From: Chitinilyticum aquatile DSM 21506
GTDB lineage: Bacteria; Pseudomonadota; Gammaproteobacteria; Burkholderiales; Chitinibacteraceae
Direction: 5' to 3'
NCBI RefSeq assembly: GCF_000430805.1
Contig: NZ_AUMS01000014.1
Coordinates: forward strand, 1-64,000
Length of the DNA: 64,000 nt
Under the pieces are notes generated by a model, which worked only from the letters and a program-made list of their open reading frames with translations, ran no database searches and was not told the origin of the DNA. Below, in pieces: positions 27,803 to 36,117 of the stretch. Position numbers and translations under genes: made by a program. Each line of letters starts with the position of its first letter. Within the stretch, counting starts at the first letter, position 1.

Positions 27803-28822
27803 TTAGCGGTGCTTGCCCGGTTCGGGGCGCTGCTCGCTCTGCTGCCTGCATTCCGGTTCATCCGGGCGCTTGAAGCAGAGATCCAGCCGGCAGGCTTCGA
27901 CCTTGAACATATTGCCCTTGCGGCCGCATTCGGCGTAACGCGCGGAGAAGGTGTTCTGTGCCTGTGTCGGCTGCGGTGTCGGTGCAGGCGTTGGCAGCGG
28001 CGTGGGTTCCGGAGTCGGCGCCTTGGTCGGCGTCGGGCGCGGAGCCTTGGTCGGTTTCGGGCTGGGCTTGGGGGTCGGCGTGGTGGCAGCTGTGCTGGCT
28101 GGGGTAGCTGCACTCGCACTTTCTGCCGCACTGGCCTGGCTGGCCGCCTGGGCCGCTGCGGCGGCGCTGGCGATCGAGGCGTCTGAGCCCTTGGGGTGCA
28201 GTACTTCGACGACACTGCTGGCGGCCGAGGCGGTGGCCGGCGCCGAGGCAGCCGGTTTGCTCAGCGCACGATAGGCAAAGTAGCCGCCAATACCCAGGAC
28301 AATCATGGCCAGCAACAGGGCGCCCAGCAGCAGCATCACGCCGGTATTGCTCTTGGTGGGGGCTGGTGTGGCTGCTGCTTTGGCTGTGGCAGCCTTGGGT
28401 TTGACCGAGGCCAGTGGTGCCGGGCTTTCCGGCGGTGGCTTGATGGTTTCCGTAGCAGCAGGCGCGCTATCCGGCGTATCTGCCTTGAAGCCAAGTTTGG
28501 CCCAGGGGTCGCTGTTGTCGGTTGTGGTACTGGTGCTCGTGGCCGGTTCGGATTCGGTTGCGGTAATGGCCGGAGCGGGCTCTGCCGGTGCTTCCGCTGC
28601 CGGTGTGGCCGGTGCAGCGGCGGGGGTTGCTGGTGCTGCAGGCTGAACAGTTGGTGGTGCGACTTCGGCGGGCTGCATGCGGGTGCCGCAGGCCTTGCAG
28701 AATTTGCTGCCCAGCGCATTGGCTGTCGAACAGGAAGGGCACTTGCAGGTCAGTGCCGTGCCGCATTTGGCGCAGAACTTGGCGTTATCGGGATTCTCGT
28801 GTTGGCATTGCGGGCACTGCAT
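27803..28822 (-). CDS. Membrane protein with N-terminal double zinc ribbon
   Basis: A 339-residue protein beginning with two zinc ribbons, CPQCQHENPDNAKFCAKCG and CPSCSTANALGSKFCKACG, followed by an Ala/Pro/Thr-rich linker, one membrane helix (GVMLLLGALLLAMIVLGIGGYF, about 178-199), a second long (T/A)P(K/T)P-rich linker and a small Cys-rich C-terminal domain (ARYAECGRKG, CRLDLCF, EC) that would be outside the membrane. The function is unknown; such ribbon-helix proteins recur at 45-48 kb. A shortened palindrome-like motif lies directly upstream (28835-28877). Confidence 0.82.
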   Translation of the reverse strand: MQCPQCQHENPDNAKFCAKCGTALTCKCPSCSTANALGSKFCKACGTRMQPAEVAPPTVQPAAPATPAAAPATPAAEAPAEPAPAITATESEPATSTSTTTDNSDPWAKLGFKADTPDSAPAATETIKPPPESPAPLASVKPKAATAKAAATPAPTKSNTGVMLLLGALLLAMIVLGIGGYFAYRALSKPAASAPATASAASSVVEVLHPKGSDASIASAAAAAQAASQASAAESASAATPASTAATTPTPKPSPKPTKAPRPTPTKAPTPEPTPLPTPAPTPQPTQAQNTFSARYAECGRKGNMFKVEACRLDLCFKRPDEPECRQQSEQRPEPGKHR

Positions 28823-28834
28823 GATGTTCTCGAC

Positions 28835-28877
28835 GGGTATTGACGAATAGCCGCCATTACAATTGCTTTCAATATCC
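28835..28877. repeat. Possible degraded palindromic element (43 bp)
   Basis: GGGTATTGA and TCAATATCC form an inverted repeat directly upstream of the zinc-ribbon gene start. It is shorter than the standard 48-49 bp and lacks the central arms, so membership is uncertain. Confidence 0.3.
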
Positions 28878-29008
28878 TTATCAATGAATTGAGTCACATC
28901 GCGGTTTTTCTGTATTGAAATTGCGACTGAATCTGTCTTTTGGGCCGGTTTCACTCCGGCCGCCCCCCCGGCGCTACAATCCGCCCATTGCATTTCGCGA
29001 GGTGAACC

Positions 29009-30439
29009 ATGGATTTCCAGCACTGCCCCCATGCCTTCCTTGCCGGCCAGTGGCATTCCGGCACGCAGACTTTTCCCGTGTTCAACCCTGCCGATGGCAC
29101 GCAGCTTGCCTGCGTGACGGCGACATCGCTTGAAGATACCCTCAGCTGTATTGATCTGGCGAATTCGGCTTTCAAGGGCTGGCGGCAGATACCTGGCAAG
29201 CAGCGAGGCAAGATACTGGCCCGCTGGGCGGATCTGCTGCTGCAGAACCAGGATGAGCTCGCCCGCGTGCTGACGAGCGAGCAGGGCAAGCCGCTGGCGG
29301 AGGCACGCGGTGAAATCGCTTATGCCGCCAGTTTTCTCGACTGGTTTGCCGAGGAAGCACGGCGCATCCGTGGCGACATTCTGCCGTCGCCATTGGCGGG
29401 GCAGCGCATTCATGTCCAGCATGAGCCGGTCGGCGTATGCGCCGCGATCACACCGTGGAATTTCCCCGCCGCGATGATTACCCGCAAGGCTGGCGCGGCG
29501 CTGGCCGCCGGCTGCACGATGGTGGTAAAACCGGCCAGCCAGACGCCGCTGACCGCACTGGCGCTGGCCGCGCTGGCGCACGAAGCCGGCGTACCGGCTG
29601 GCGTGTTCAGCGTGCTGCCCGGTCGCGCCGATGTGGTCGGCGCCGAACTCGCACGCAACCCATTGATCGCCAAACTGTCCTTTACCGGCTCGACGGCGAC
29701 CGGCCGGGCACTGATGGCCGCATGTGCGCCGACCCTCAAGCGCCTGTCACTCGAACTGGGCGGCAATGCGCCGCTGATCGTGTTTGATGATGCCGATCTG
29801 GATGCCGCCGTTGACGGTGCGCTGATTGCCAAATTCCGCAATGCCGGCCAGACCTGCGTCTGCGCGAACCGGATTTATGTGCAGGATGGTATTTACGAGG
29901 CGTTTGCCAGGCGCTTTAGCGAGCGCGTTGCCGCGCTGAAGGTCGCGCCGGGGCTGGAAGAAGGCAGCCAGATTGGGCCGTTGATTGATACCGCAGCGCT
30001 GGCGAAAGTGCAGGAGCACATTGCCGATGCGCTCGCCAACGGCGCTGAACTACTGACCGGAGGCGCGCCCCATGCCTTGGGCGGCACCTTTTTTCAGCCG
30101 ACCGTACTCGGTAATGTCAGCGATGCGGCGCTGATCGCGCGCGAGGAAACCTTTGGCCCGGTGGCGCCACTGTTCCGTTTTGCTTCCGAGGGCGAGGTGG
30201 TTGCCCGCGCCAATGCCAGCGAATTCGGCCTGGCGTCCTATCTGTTCAGCCGCGATCTGGGTCGGGTGATGCGCGTGGCCGATGCGCTGGAAAGCGGCAT
30301 GGTCGGCATCAATACCGGGCTGATCTCCAACGAGGTCGGTCCCTTTGGCGGCGTCAAACAATCCGGTTTCGGCCGCGAAGGATCGGTATACGGCATCCAC
30401 GATTATCTGCAGACCAAATACCTCTGCATCAGCTCCTGA
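29009..30439 (+). CDS. gabD: NAD(P)-dependent succinate-semialdehyde dehydrogenase
   Basis: A 476-residue aldehyde dehydrogenase that most resembles GabD, oxidising succinic semialdehyde to succinate. It shows TPWNFPAAMITRK and KPASQTPLTAL (cofactor site), FTGSTATGR, catalytic Glu249 in LELGGNAP and Cys283 in GQTCVCANR; the second Cys, two residues on, matches the redox-sensitive pair seen in some SSADHs. The length is typical. GAGGTGA precedes the ATG. No gabT neighbour, so the route to the semialdehyde is not shown here. Confidence 0.9.
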   Translation: MDFQHCPHAFLAGQWHSGTQTFPVFNPADGTQLACVTATSLEDTLSCIDLANSAFKGWRQIPGKQRGKILARWADLLLQNQDELARVLTSEQGKPLAEARGEIAYAASFLDWFAEEARRIRGDILPSPLAGQRIHVQHEPVGVCAAITPWNFPAAMITRKAGAALAAGCTMVVKPASQTPLTALALAALAHEAGVPAGVFSVLPGRADVVGAELARNPLIAKLSFTGSTATGRALMAACAPTLKRLSLELGGNAPLIVFDDADLDAAVDGALIAKFRNAGQTCVCANRIYVQDGIYEAFARRFSERVAALKVAPGLEEGSQIGPLIDTAALAKVQEHIADALANGAELLTGGAPHALGGTFFQPTVLGNVSDAALIAREETFGPVAPLFRFASEGEVVARANASEFGLASYLFSRDLGRVMRVADALESGMVGINTGLISNEVGPFGGVKQSGFGREGSVYGIHDYLQTKYLCISS

Positions 30440-30446
30440 AACGAAC

Positions 30447-30466
30447 AGCCCCGCAAAAGCGGGGCT
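30447..30466. terminator. Hairpin after gabD
   Basis: Perfect 8-bp stem AGCCCCGC/GCGGGGCT with an AAAA loop. There is no clear T-run, so its strength as a terminator is uncertain; it also follows the small minus-strand ORF. Confidence 0.5.
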
Positions 30467-30495
30467 GGATGGGATGATGCCTGAAGGTTACCGGA

Positions 30496-30570
30496 TCAGC
30501 GTTGCGACATCCGGCTGGTTTTTGTCCACAGTTCGGCCATGGTTTGCAGTTTGCGGATCAGCTTGCTCAT
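30496..30570 (-). CDS. Candidate small protein (24 residues)
   Basis: A short frame starting MSKLIRKLQTMAEL and ending SRMSQR, preceded by a strong Shine-Dalgarno AAGGAG seven bases upstream of the second of two adjacent ATGs. It is basic and amphipathic, with no membrane helix. The hairpin at 30447-30466 lies just after its stop. No family recognised; the main support is the ribosome-binding site and position between two converging units. Confidence 0.45.
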   Translation of the reverse strand: MSKLIRKLQTMAELWTKTSRMSQR

Positions 30571-30774
30571 CATGAATCTCCTTGGTGTTGGTGATCTCAT
30601 CCTAGGCTTGCTACCGCACGGCGAATAGCGGAAAAGTACCGGCCGAATGTGTGAAAAATATCGCAATAACAATGAGTTGTGGCTGTGTGGTGTGGCGGTG
30701 CTGGCGCAGGTGGCTACGCCGCGCCGCCACACTCGGGCACAATGGCGGCCTGATCCCTGCCTGCCGGAACCATC

Positions 30775-31248
30775 ATGAGCCCAAGCCTGCTCCTCGCCCT
30801 GCAAACCGAAACTGCTGCCACCGGGCTGCCGACCGAAGCGCAACTGCGCACCTGGGCCGGGGCCGCGCTGCAGGCGGGTGTTGCTGACGCAGAAATCACC
30901 ATCCGCATCGTCGATGCCGATGAAGGCCGGCAGCTCAACCGCGATTACCGCGGCAAGGATTACGCCACCAATGTACTGACCTTCACCTTCGACGACGACA
31001 TGCCGGCGATTCCCGGCCTGCCCCTGCTGGGCGACATCGTCTTCTGTGCACCGGTGGTCGAGCGCGAAGCGGCTGAACAGGCCATCAGCCTCGAAGCGCA
31101 CTACGCGCACCTGACGGTCCATGGCGTGCTGCATCTGCAGGGCTTTGATCATCTGGACGACGACGAGGCCGAGGAAATGGAGGCGCTGGAAACCAGAATT
31201 CTGGCTGTACTTGGATACGGTGATCCCTATGCCTCTGAGAAGCTTTAG
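30775..31248 (+). CDS. ybeY: Endoribonuclease YbeY (16S rRNA maturation)
   Basis: A 157-residue metal-dependent single-strand RNase that processes the 16S rRNA 3' end. It has [16 protein letters not shown] and the zinc motif [11 protein letters not shown] (three His). The length is standard. In many proteobacteria ybeY is next to ybeX (corC) and lnt; here those follow only at 35 kb, so the cluster is split. The last codons and stop lie in a palindromic element. Confidence 0.93.
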   Translation: MSPSLLLALQTETAATGLPTEAQLRTWAGAALQAGVADAEITIRIVDADEGRQLNRDYRGKDYATNVLTFTFDDDMPAIPGLPLLGDIVFCAPVVEREAAEQAISLEAHYAHLTVHGVLHLQGFDHLDDDEAEEMEALETRILAVLGYGDPYASEKL

Positions 31249-31272
31249 ATAAAAGGGCTGGGTTTGTATACC
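31225..31272. repeat. 48-49 bp palindromic element, copy F
   Basis: The right half is good (AAAAGGGCTG, ending GTATACC); the left end reads CCCTAT and the left arm is degraded (GAGAAGCTTT). The left half encodes the C-terminus of YbeY (PYASEKL) and its stop codon. Confidence 0.65.
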
Positions 31273-31465
31273 TGCGGTTTTTTGTTTGTGAATTCCTGGC
31301 TTTCCGAATGCTGGTGATCCCGGCCTTAATCTGCTCTGGCATTGCGCGGATTGAAGGCTGTAAACCGCGGTGAATCGAAAGCATTAGCAGGCATTAATAA
31401 GGGTGTTGAAGTAGTGCAGCCGGGCGGCGTAGACTGGTTTGTATACGATACGGCGGAGAAGAGTG

Positions 31466-32383
31466 ATGGCTTCACTGGAAGACATCCTGCAGCTAATCGG
31501 CAATGCGGATTTTCATCCACAGGAATTGCTGACACGCTTTCCGCGTATCGCCAGCCAGATCGCCCAGCGCTGGGGGCAGCCGGATCTGGATGCCTATTTC
31601 GACGAACTGCTGATCATGGATAAGCCTGACCGCATGGGTTTCCCGCCTGAGGTTGCGGCCGAACTCATGAAGCTTTCCCTTATCCACCAGCAGCATCTGG
31701 GCCGAGCCACTCAGACCGGGGTCTGGGATGATGAGCGGGAGATCGATACCGGTGATGCGATCTCATTCACGCCACGCGGAGGGGGCAGCAATCTGGCGCT
31801 GGAAGCCGTACGCACCGGCAATGTCGCCGGCCTGATTCAGGCGCTCGACAAGCACCGACAATTGCTCGAAGTGGCGGATGAACAAGGCTATACCCCCTTG
31901 CTGCAGGCCGCATGCAGTGGCCGGCTCGAAGTGGTCGGCTTGCTGCTGGAGCGCGGAGCCAGCGTAGTTGCCGGTGATCGTGACGGCTACCAGCCCCTGC
32001 ACTGGGCTGCGTTGTGCGGGCATACTTCGGCCATGCATCTGCTGCTGGACTATGGCGCGCAGGCCGATGCCCGCAGTCACAAGGGAATAACGCCGCTGAT
32101 GCTGGCAGCCAGTCGTGGCATGGAAAAAGCCGTGCTGCTGTTGCTGCATGCTGGAGCCACTGTCGGTGCAATCAGTAGCGAAGGCTGGTGTGCTCTGCAC
32201 AAATCGGCCGCGAATGGACACATTGGCGCCAGCTTGCGCCTGCTGATGGCGGGAGCCAACCCACTTTACCCGACTCCCGAAGGCAAGTTGCCGATTGATC
32301 TGGTCCCACCAGATAATCACCGCCTGCGCGAGTTGTTCCTGGACGCTGAACGGCGCATTGCCAGCACGCTGCGCCAGAGCTGA
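31466..32383 (+). CDS. Ankyrin-repeat protein, paralogue of the 24.7-kb gene
   Basis: A 305-residue protein. The first 75 residues (MASLEDILQLIGNADFHP, then RIASQIAQRWG and FPPEVAAELMKLS) match the N-terminal domain of the minus-strand gene at 24724, and five ankyrin repeats follow ([65 protein letters not shown]). No signal peptide. GGAGAAG precedes the ATG by 7 bases. The N-terminal domain is not one I recognise; the two genes look like a dispersed duplication. Confidence 0.88.
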   Translation: MASLEDILQLIGNADFHPQELLTRFPRIASQIAQRWGQPDLDAYFDELLIMDKPDRMGFPPEVAAELMKLSLIHQQHLGRATQTGVWDDEREIDTGDAISFTPRGGGSNLALEAVRTGNVAGLIQALDKHRQLLEVADEQGYTPLLQAACSGRLEVVGLLLERGASVVAGDRDGYQPLHWAALCGHTSAMHLLLDYGAQADARSHKGITPLMLAASRGMEKAVLLLLHAGATVGAISSEGWCALHKSAANGHIGASLRLLMAGANPLYPTPEGKLPIDLVPPDNHRLRELFLDAERRIASTLRQS

Positions 32384-32418
32384 TTACCGTTCAGCTGCCC
32401 GCTGCAAACCGACCGGGC

Positions 32419-34449
32419 TTAATCCATCAGCTGTCGGTACAGATACACCAGTACCCGGGCAAGCTCTTCAGCCGTCTGTTCCTGTGCGGTGTTGCCGCTG
32501 TGGCCGCCGCCGGCGGTCTCAAAAAGCAGCGCCGGCTGACCGAGCGCGTGCAGCTTTGCCACCATCTTGCGCGCGTGCGCGGGGTGGACGCGGTCGTCCT
32601 GCCGGCTGGTGGTGAACAGTGCCTTCGGGTAGCGGACTTCGCTTGCCGGGGCGATGTGGTGGTAGGGTGAATAGGCGGCAAGCGCTGCGCCCTCGATCTC
32701 GTCGTCCGGGTCGCCGTATTCGTCGAGCCAGCTGGCACCGGCGTGCAGCTCGGGATAGCGCAGCATGTCCAAGAGCGGCACCTCGCAGACCACGGCGTTG
32801 AACAGATCCGGGCGTTGCACGAGGCAGGCGCCGACGAGCAGGCCGCCGTTGCTGCCGCCCTCGATACCGAGCCGGCGCGGGCAGGTGATGCCGCGCGCGA
32901 TCAGGTCCTCGGCCACCGCGATGAAATCGTCGAAGCTGGTCTGGCGTTTTTCGCGCAGCGCCGCTTCGTGCCAGGCCGGACCGAATTCGCCGCCGCCGCG
33001 AATATTGGCGAGCACGAAGGCGCCGCCCTTTTCCAGCCACTGGCTGCCGAAGTTGTCGAGGTAGTAGGGCATCATCGGCAGCGCAAAACCGCCGTAGCCA
33101 TACAGAATGGTCGGGGTATTGCCGTCCAGCTCTCTGCTTTTTTTGCCTACGATGAAATACGGGATGGAGGTACCGTCGCGGCTGCGCGCGTGGTACTGCT
33201 CGGCCGCGTAGTCGTCGCTGGCAAAGGCGGCAGGTTGCTGGCGCAGGCATTGCGGGGCGGCGTCGCTGTTGATTTCATAGCGGTACAGCCCGGCCGGGGT
33301 GAGGAAATCGCTGTAGTTGTAGACCAGTACGTCCGATTGCCACGGCTGGTCGACAAATTCGATCACGCCGCCGGTCGGCAAGGGGTTGGGCGTGGGCTGC
33401 CAGTTGCCGCAATCAGGGCGGAAGGTCAGCAGGCGGCTTTTCACGCTGTCGATCAGGATGACAGCCAGGCCGTTCCGCGTGGCTTCGAGCATTTCCACAG
33501 CCTGCTCGGCAGTGGGCGCGATCAGGCACTGTGCACGACCGAATTCGGCGGTCTGCGCATCGCAGGCCAGCGCGATCAGGCTGCCGGCGCGGAACAGTTC
33601 GCCGCTGTAGCGCCAGTCGACGTCGAGCTTGATCAGCAGGTCGCCGTGGCTGTAGGCCTCGATGTCGCAGCGTGCCGGCAGGCGCAGTTGCGTGAGTTCG
33701 CAGTCCGCATTGATGTGGAAATAGGCCTTCTGATAGAAGCTCTGTGAAGCTTCGATGATGTCGAATGGCGTGGCGTCGCCATCCAGAAAGCGCCAGGCGG
33801 ACACCATCATCGCGTCCGTGGGCAGCACGATCAGCGATTGCGCGTCTTCCCAGTGCTGCCCGCGCTGCAGGAGCACCGCTTCGCGCGAGTAGCCGGCTTC
33901 CGTTACCTGGTCTTCATCCCACGCCGGGCAGACAAACACGCTGTCCGGGTCGCGCCAGCTGATTTCGCTCTTGGCGAGCGGAAAGGCAAAGCCGCCGGCG
34001 ACAAAAGCCTGCGCGTCGAGATCGTATTCGCGGCACACCGTGGCGTCGCTGCCGCCGGGTGACAGCGAAACCAGGCAGCGTGCGGGCGCCAGCGTGCAGT
34101 GGTCAACGCCATCGAGAAACCAGTCGACGCCTTCGGCGGCCGCCAGCGCGTCGATGTCGAGCACGGTCTGCCAGACCGGCTCGGTCGCCTGATAGCCGGC
34201 AAGCGTGGTGCGGCGGTAAATGCCGCGCGGGTTGTCGGCACTCTGGTGAAAGTTGTAGAGCCAGCCGCCGTGCTCGGAAAAATACGGAATCTGCCGTGTG
34301 TCGCGGAAGTTGGCCAGGATGTCGGTGCACAGCCCGGCAAAACGCGGATCGCCATCCAGCTCGGCGCGGGTGGCGCTGTTCTGCTGTTCGACCCAGGCCA
34401 GCACGGCGGGGGAGTCGAGGTCTTCGAGGTACTGGTAGGCGTCGGTCAC
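32419..34449 (-). CDS. Prolyl oligopeptidase family serine peptidase (S9A)
   Basis: A 676-residue protein: an N-terminal seven-bladed propeller (about 70-410) and a C-terminal alpha/beta hydrolase. The catalytic triad is Ser533 in GGSNGG, Asp619 in SRQDDRVHP and His650 in GGGHSG. There is no signal peptide, so it should be cytosolic. Prolyl oligopeptidases cleave short peptides after Pro; the fuller name (prolyl endopeptidase or oligopeptidase B) cannot be fixed from sequence alone. Monocistronic. Confidence 0.9.
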   Translation of the reverse strand: MTDAYQYLEDLDSPAVLAWVEQQNSATRAELDGDPRFAGLCTDILANFRDTRQIPYFSEHGGWLYNFHQSADNPRGIYRRTTLAGYQATEPVWQTVLDIDALAAAEGVDWFLDGVDHCTLAPARCLVSLSPGGSDATVCREYDLDAQAFVAGGFAFPLAKSEISWRDPDSVFVCPAWDEDQVTEAGYSREAVLLQRGQHWEDAQSLIVLPTDAMMVSAWRFLDGDATPFDIIEASQSFYQKAYFHINADCELTQLRLPARCDIEAYSHGDLLIKLDVDWRYSGELFRAGSLIALACDAQTAEFGRAQCLIAPTAEQAVEMLEATRNGLAVILIDSVKSRLLTFRPDCGNWQPTPNPLPTGGVIEFVDQPWQSDVLVYNYSDFLTPAGLYRYEINSDAAPQCLRQQPAAFASDDYAAEQYHARSRDGTSIPYFIVGKKSRELDGNTPTILYGYGGFALPMMPYYLDNFGSQWLEKGGAFVLANIRGGGEFGPAWHEAALREKRQTSFDDFIAVAEDLIARGITCPRRLGIEGGSNGGLLVGACLVQRPDLFNAVVCEVPLLDMLRYPELHAGASWLDEYGDPDDEIEGAALAAYSPYHHIAPASEVRYPKALFTTSRQDDRVHPAHARKMVAKLHALGQPALLFETAGGGHSGNTAQEQTAEELARVLVYLYRQLMD

Positions 34450-34539
34450 GGCGGGCTCGGGCGGGCGGAGAATGGCAGATGCGCGATTATGCGCAATAAA
34501 GTGCGGCAGGTTAATCAGGCTTCATCGCAGGTATTGGCC

Positions 34540-35013
34540 TCAATCCCTTTTTTCTGAATCGCTACCGGTGAATACGGGGCACTGTATTGATTCATCGGGT
34601 GCGGTGCTCGCCCCGCTGAAATCCGGTTCGGATTTGCGCCACAGCCAGATGGCAACACCGGACATCAGTAGCCCGACGGGGATTAGCAAGAGGGGGTCCC
34701 AGTGCATGATCCAGCCGATGCTCAGCCAGCCGGCCAGCATGCCGCCGGCGGCGAAGCACTTGCCGCGCCGGCTGATTTCGCCGCGCAGGAGCCAGGCTTC
34801 GACATGGCGGCCGGCGCCGGGAATGGCGAACAGCCTGGCCTGCAGCGCGGGCGAGGCGTGGCCGAAGGCCCAGGCCGCGACAATCCAGAAAATGACGGTC
34901 GGCAGCACCGGCAGGAAAGCGCCGATCAGCCCGGTGATGAAGGCCGCGTGCCCGAGTGCCAGGAGGGCATAGCGGGCCGGACGGGAAAGCTGGCGGGCAG
35001 GGGGCAGGGGCAT
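34540..35013 (-). CDS. DUF454 (YbaN-like) inner-membrane protein
   Basis: A 157-residue membrane protein. It matches the DUF454 pattern LGHAAFITGLIGAFLPVLPTVIFWIVAAWAFGHASP (given here by its ends LGHAAF and FGHASP), with hydrophobic segments at about 17-55 and 95-125. The function is unknown. The start MPLPPARQ (35013) is taken because upstream residues are not conserved. A doubtful element-like stretch overlaps its 3' end. Confidence 0.8.
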   Translation of the reverse strand: MPLPPARQLSRPARYALLALGHAAFITGLIGAFLPVLPTVIFWIVAAWAFGHASPALQARLFAIPGAGRHVEAWLLRGEISRRGKCFAAGGMLAGWLSIGWIMHWDPLLLIPVGLLMSGVAIWLWRKSEPDFSGASTAPDESIQCPVFTGSDSEKRD

Positions 35014-35247
35014 GGCGGCGGGCCCGAAAGTCTGCGGATAGCAGCAGTATCGGCCAGTGCGCCAGTCCGTGCCAGTGCCGGCCCGGCGAGCTGCCGCGCA
35101 GACGGGCTGTGCGTTACCGGCATGTTGCCGGCCATTGCGTGCAAGAAGGTGTTTTTTGCCACGCCGGGCAGACAGTGGCGCAATACAATTTCCATTTTCT
35201 TCGGGTATGATTGAAAGCCTCTTCATTACCGGACTGCACCCCGCCTC

Positions 35248-36117
35248 ATGGACGATTCCTCTCCGATGCAGCAGAAAGCCAGCTGGCTCGAACGCCTGAC
35301 CCACTTTCTGCTGCGCGAACCGGAAAACCGTGGCGAACTGATCGAAGTTCTCCACTCTGCCTTTGAACGCCATCTGCTCGACAGCGATGCCCTTGCCATG
35401 ATCGAGGGCGTGCTCAATGTCGGCGACATGCAGGTGCGCGACGTGATGGTGCCGCGCGCCCAGATGGACGTGATCGACATCGACACGCCGCCCAGCGAAT
35501 TCATCCCCCACGTCATTGAAACCGCGCATTCGCGTTTCCCGGTCGTTGACGGCGACAAGGACAACGTGATCGGCATCCTGCTGGCGAAAGACCTGCTGCG
35601 CTATTACGCGCTCGATGCCGATTTCAACATGCGCGACATGCTGCGCCCGGTGGTGTTCATCCCCGAGGCCAAGCGGCTCAATGTGCTGCTGAAGGATTTC
35701 CGCAACAACCGCAACCACATGGCGATTGTCGTGGATGAATACGGTGGCGTGTCCGGTCTGGTGACCATCGAAGACGTGATGGAGCAGATCGTCGGCGACA
35801 TCGAGGATGAATACGATGACGATGATGACGAAGACAACATCATCGCCGACCGCCGCGGCCGCTGGCGCGTGAAGGGTGACACCGAAATCGGTGATCTCAA
35901 CGAGGCGCTGGAAGCAAAGTTCGACGAGGATGAATTCGACACCGTCGCCGGGTTGGTGATCGGCCAGTTCGGCCGCGTCCCCAAGCGCGGTGAAACAATT
36001 GCCTTCGATGGCTACCAGTTCCAGGTGCTGCGCGCCGACAGCCGCCGCGTGCATTCGCTGCTGCTCGAACGCCTGCCGGAACGCCAGACCCGTCAGCCCG
36101 ACGAGGTCGAGGATTGA
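35248..36117 (+). CDS. corC: CBS-domain protein CorC/YbeX
   Basis: A 289-residue protein with two CBS domains (VRDVMVPRAQMDVID through GVSGLVTIEDVMEQIVGDIEDE) and a C-terminal CorC_HlyC domain (TVAGLVIGQFGRVPKRGE). An acidic run (DDDDDED) follows the CBS pair. YbeX is linked to ribosome metabolism and, as CorC, to magnesium and cobalt homeostasis. Its stop overlaps the TTG start of lnt. Confidence 0.92.
   Translation: MDDSSPMQQKASWLERLTHFLLREPENRGELIEVLHSAFERHLLDSDALAMIEGVLNVGDMQVRDVMVPRAQMDVIDIDTPPSEFIPHVIETAHSRFPVVDGDKDNVIGILLAKDLLRYYALDADFNMRDMLRPVVFIPEAKRLNVLLKDFRNNRNHMAIVVDEYGGVSGLVTIEDVMEQIVGDIEDEYDDDDDEDNIIADRRGRWRVKGDTEIGDLNEALEAKFDEDEFDTVAGLVIGQFGRVPKRGETIAFDGYQFQVLRADSRRVHSLLLERLPERQTRQPDEVED

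Noticed and set aside
33114-33162. A 49-bp stretch in the prolyl oligopeptidase gene bounded by GGGTAT and ATACGG
   Set aside because: The centre is a T-run with no complementary arm; only the ends resemble the element family.
34529-34577. Element-like stretch at the end of the DUF454 gene (AGGTAT...ATACGG)
   Set aside because: Right size, but the inner arms do not pair; too weak to count.
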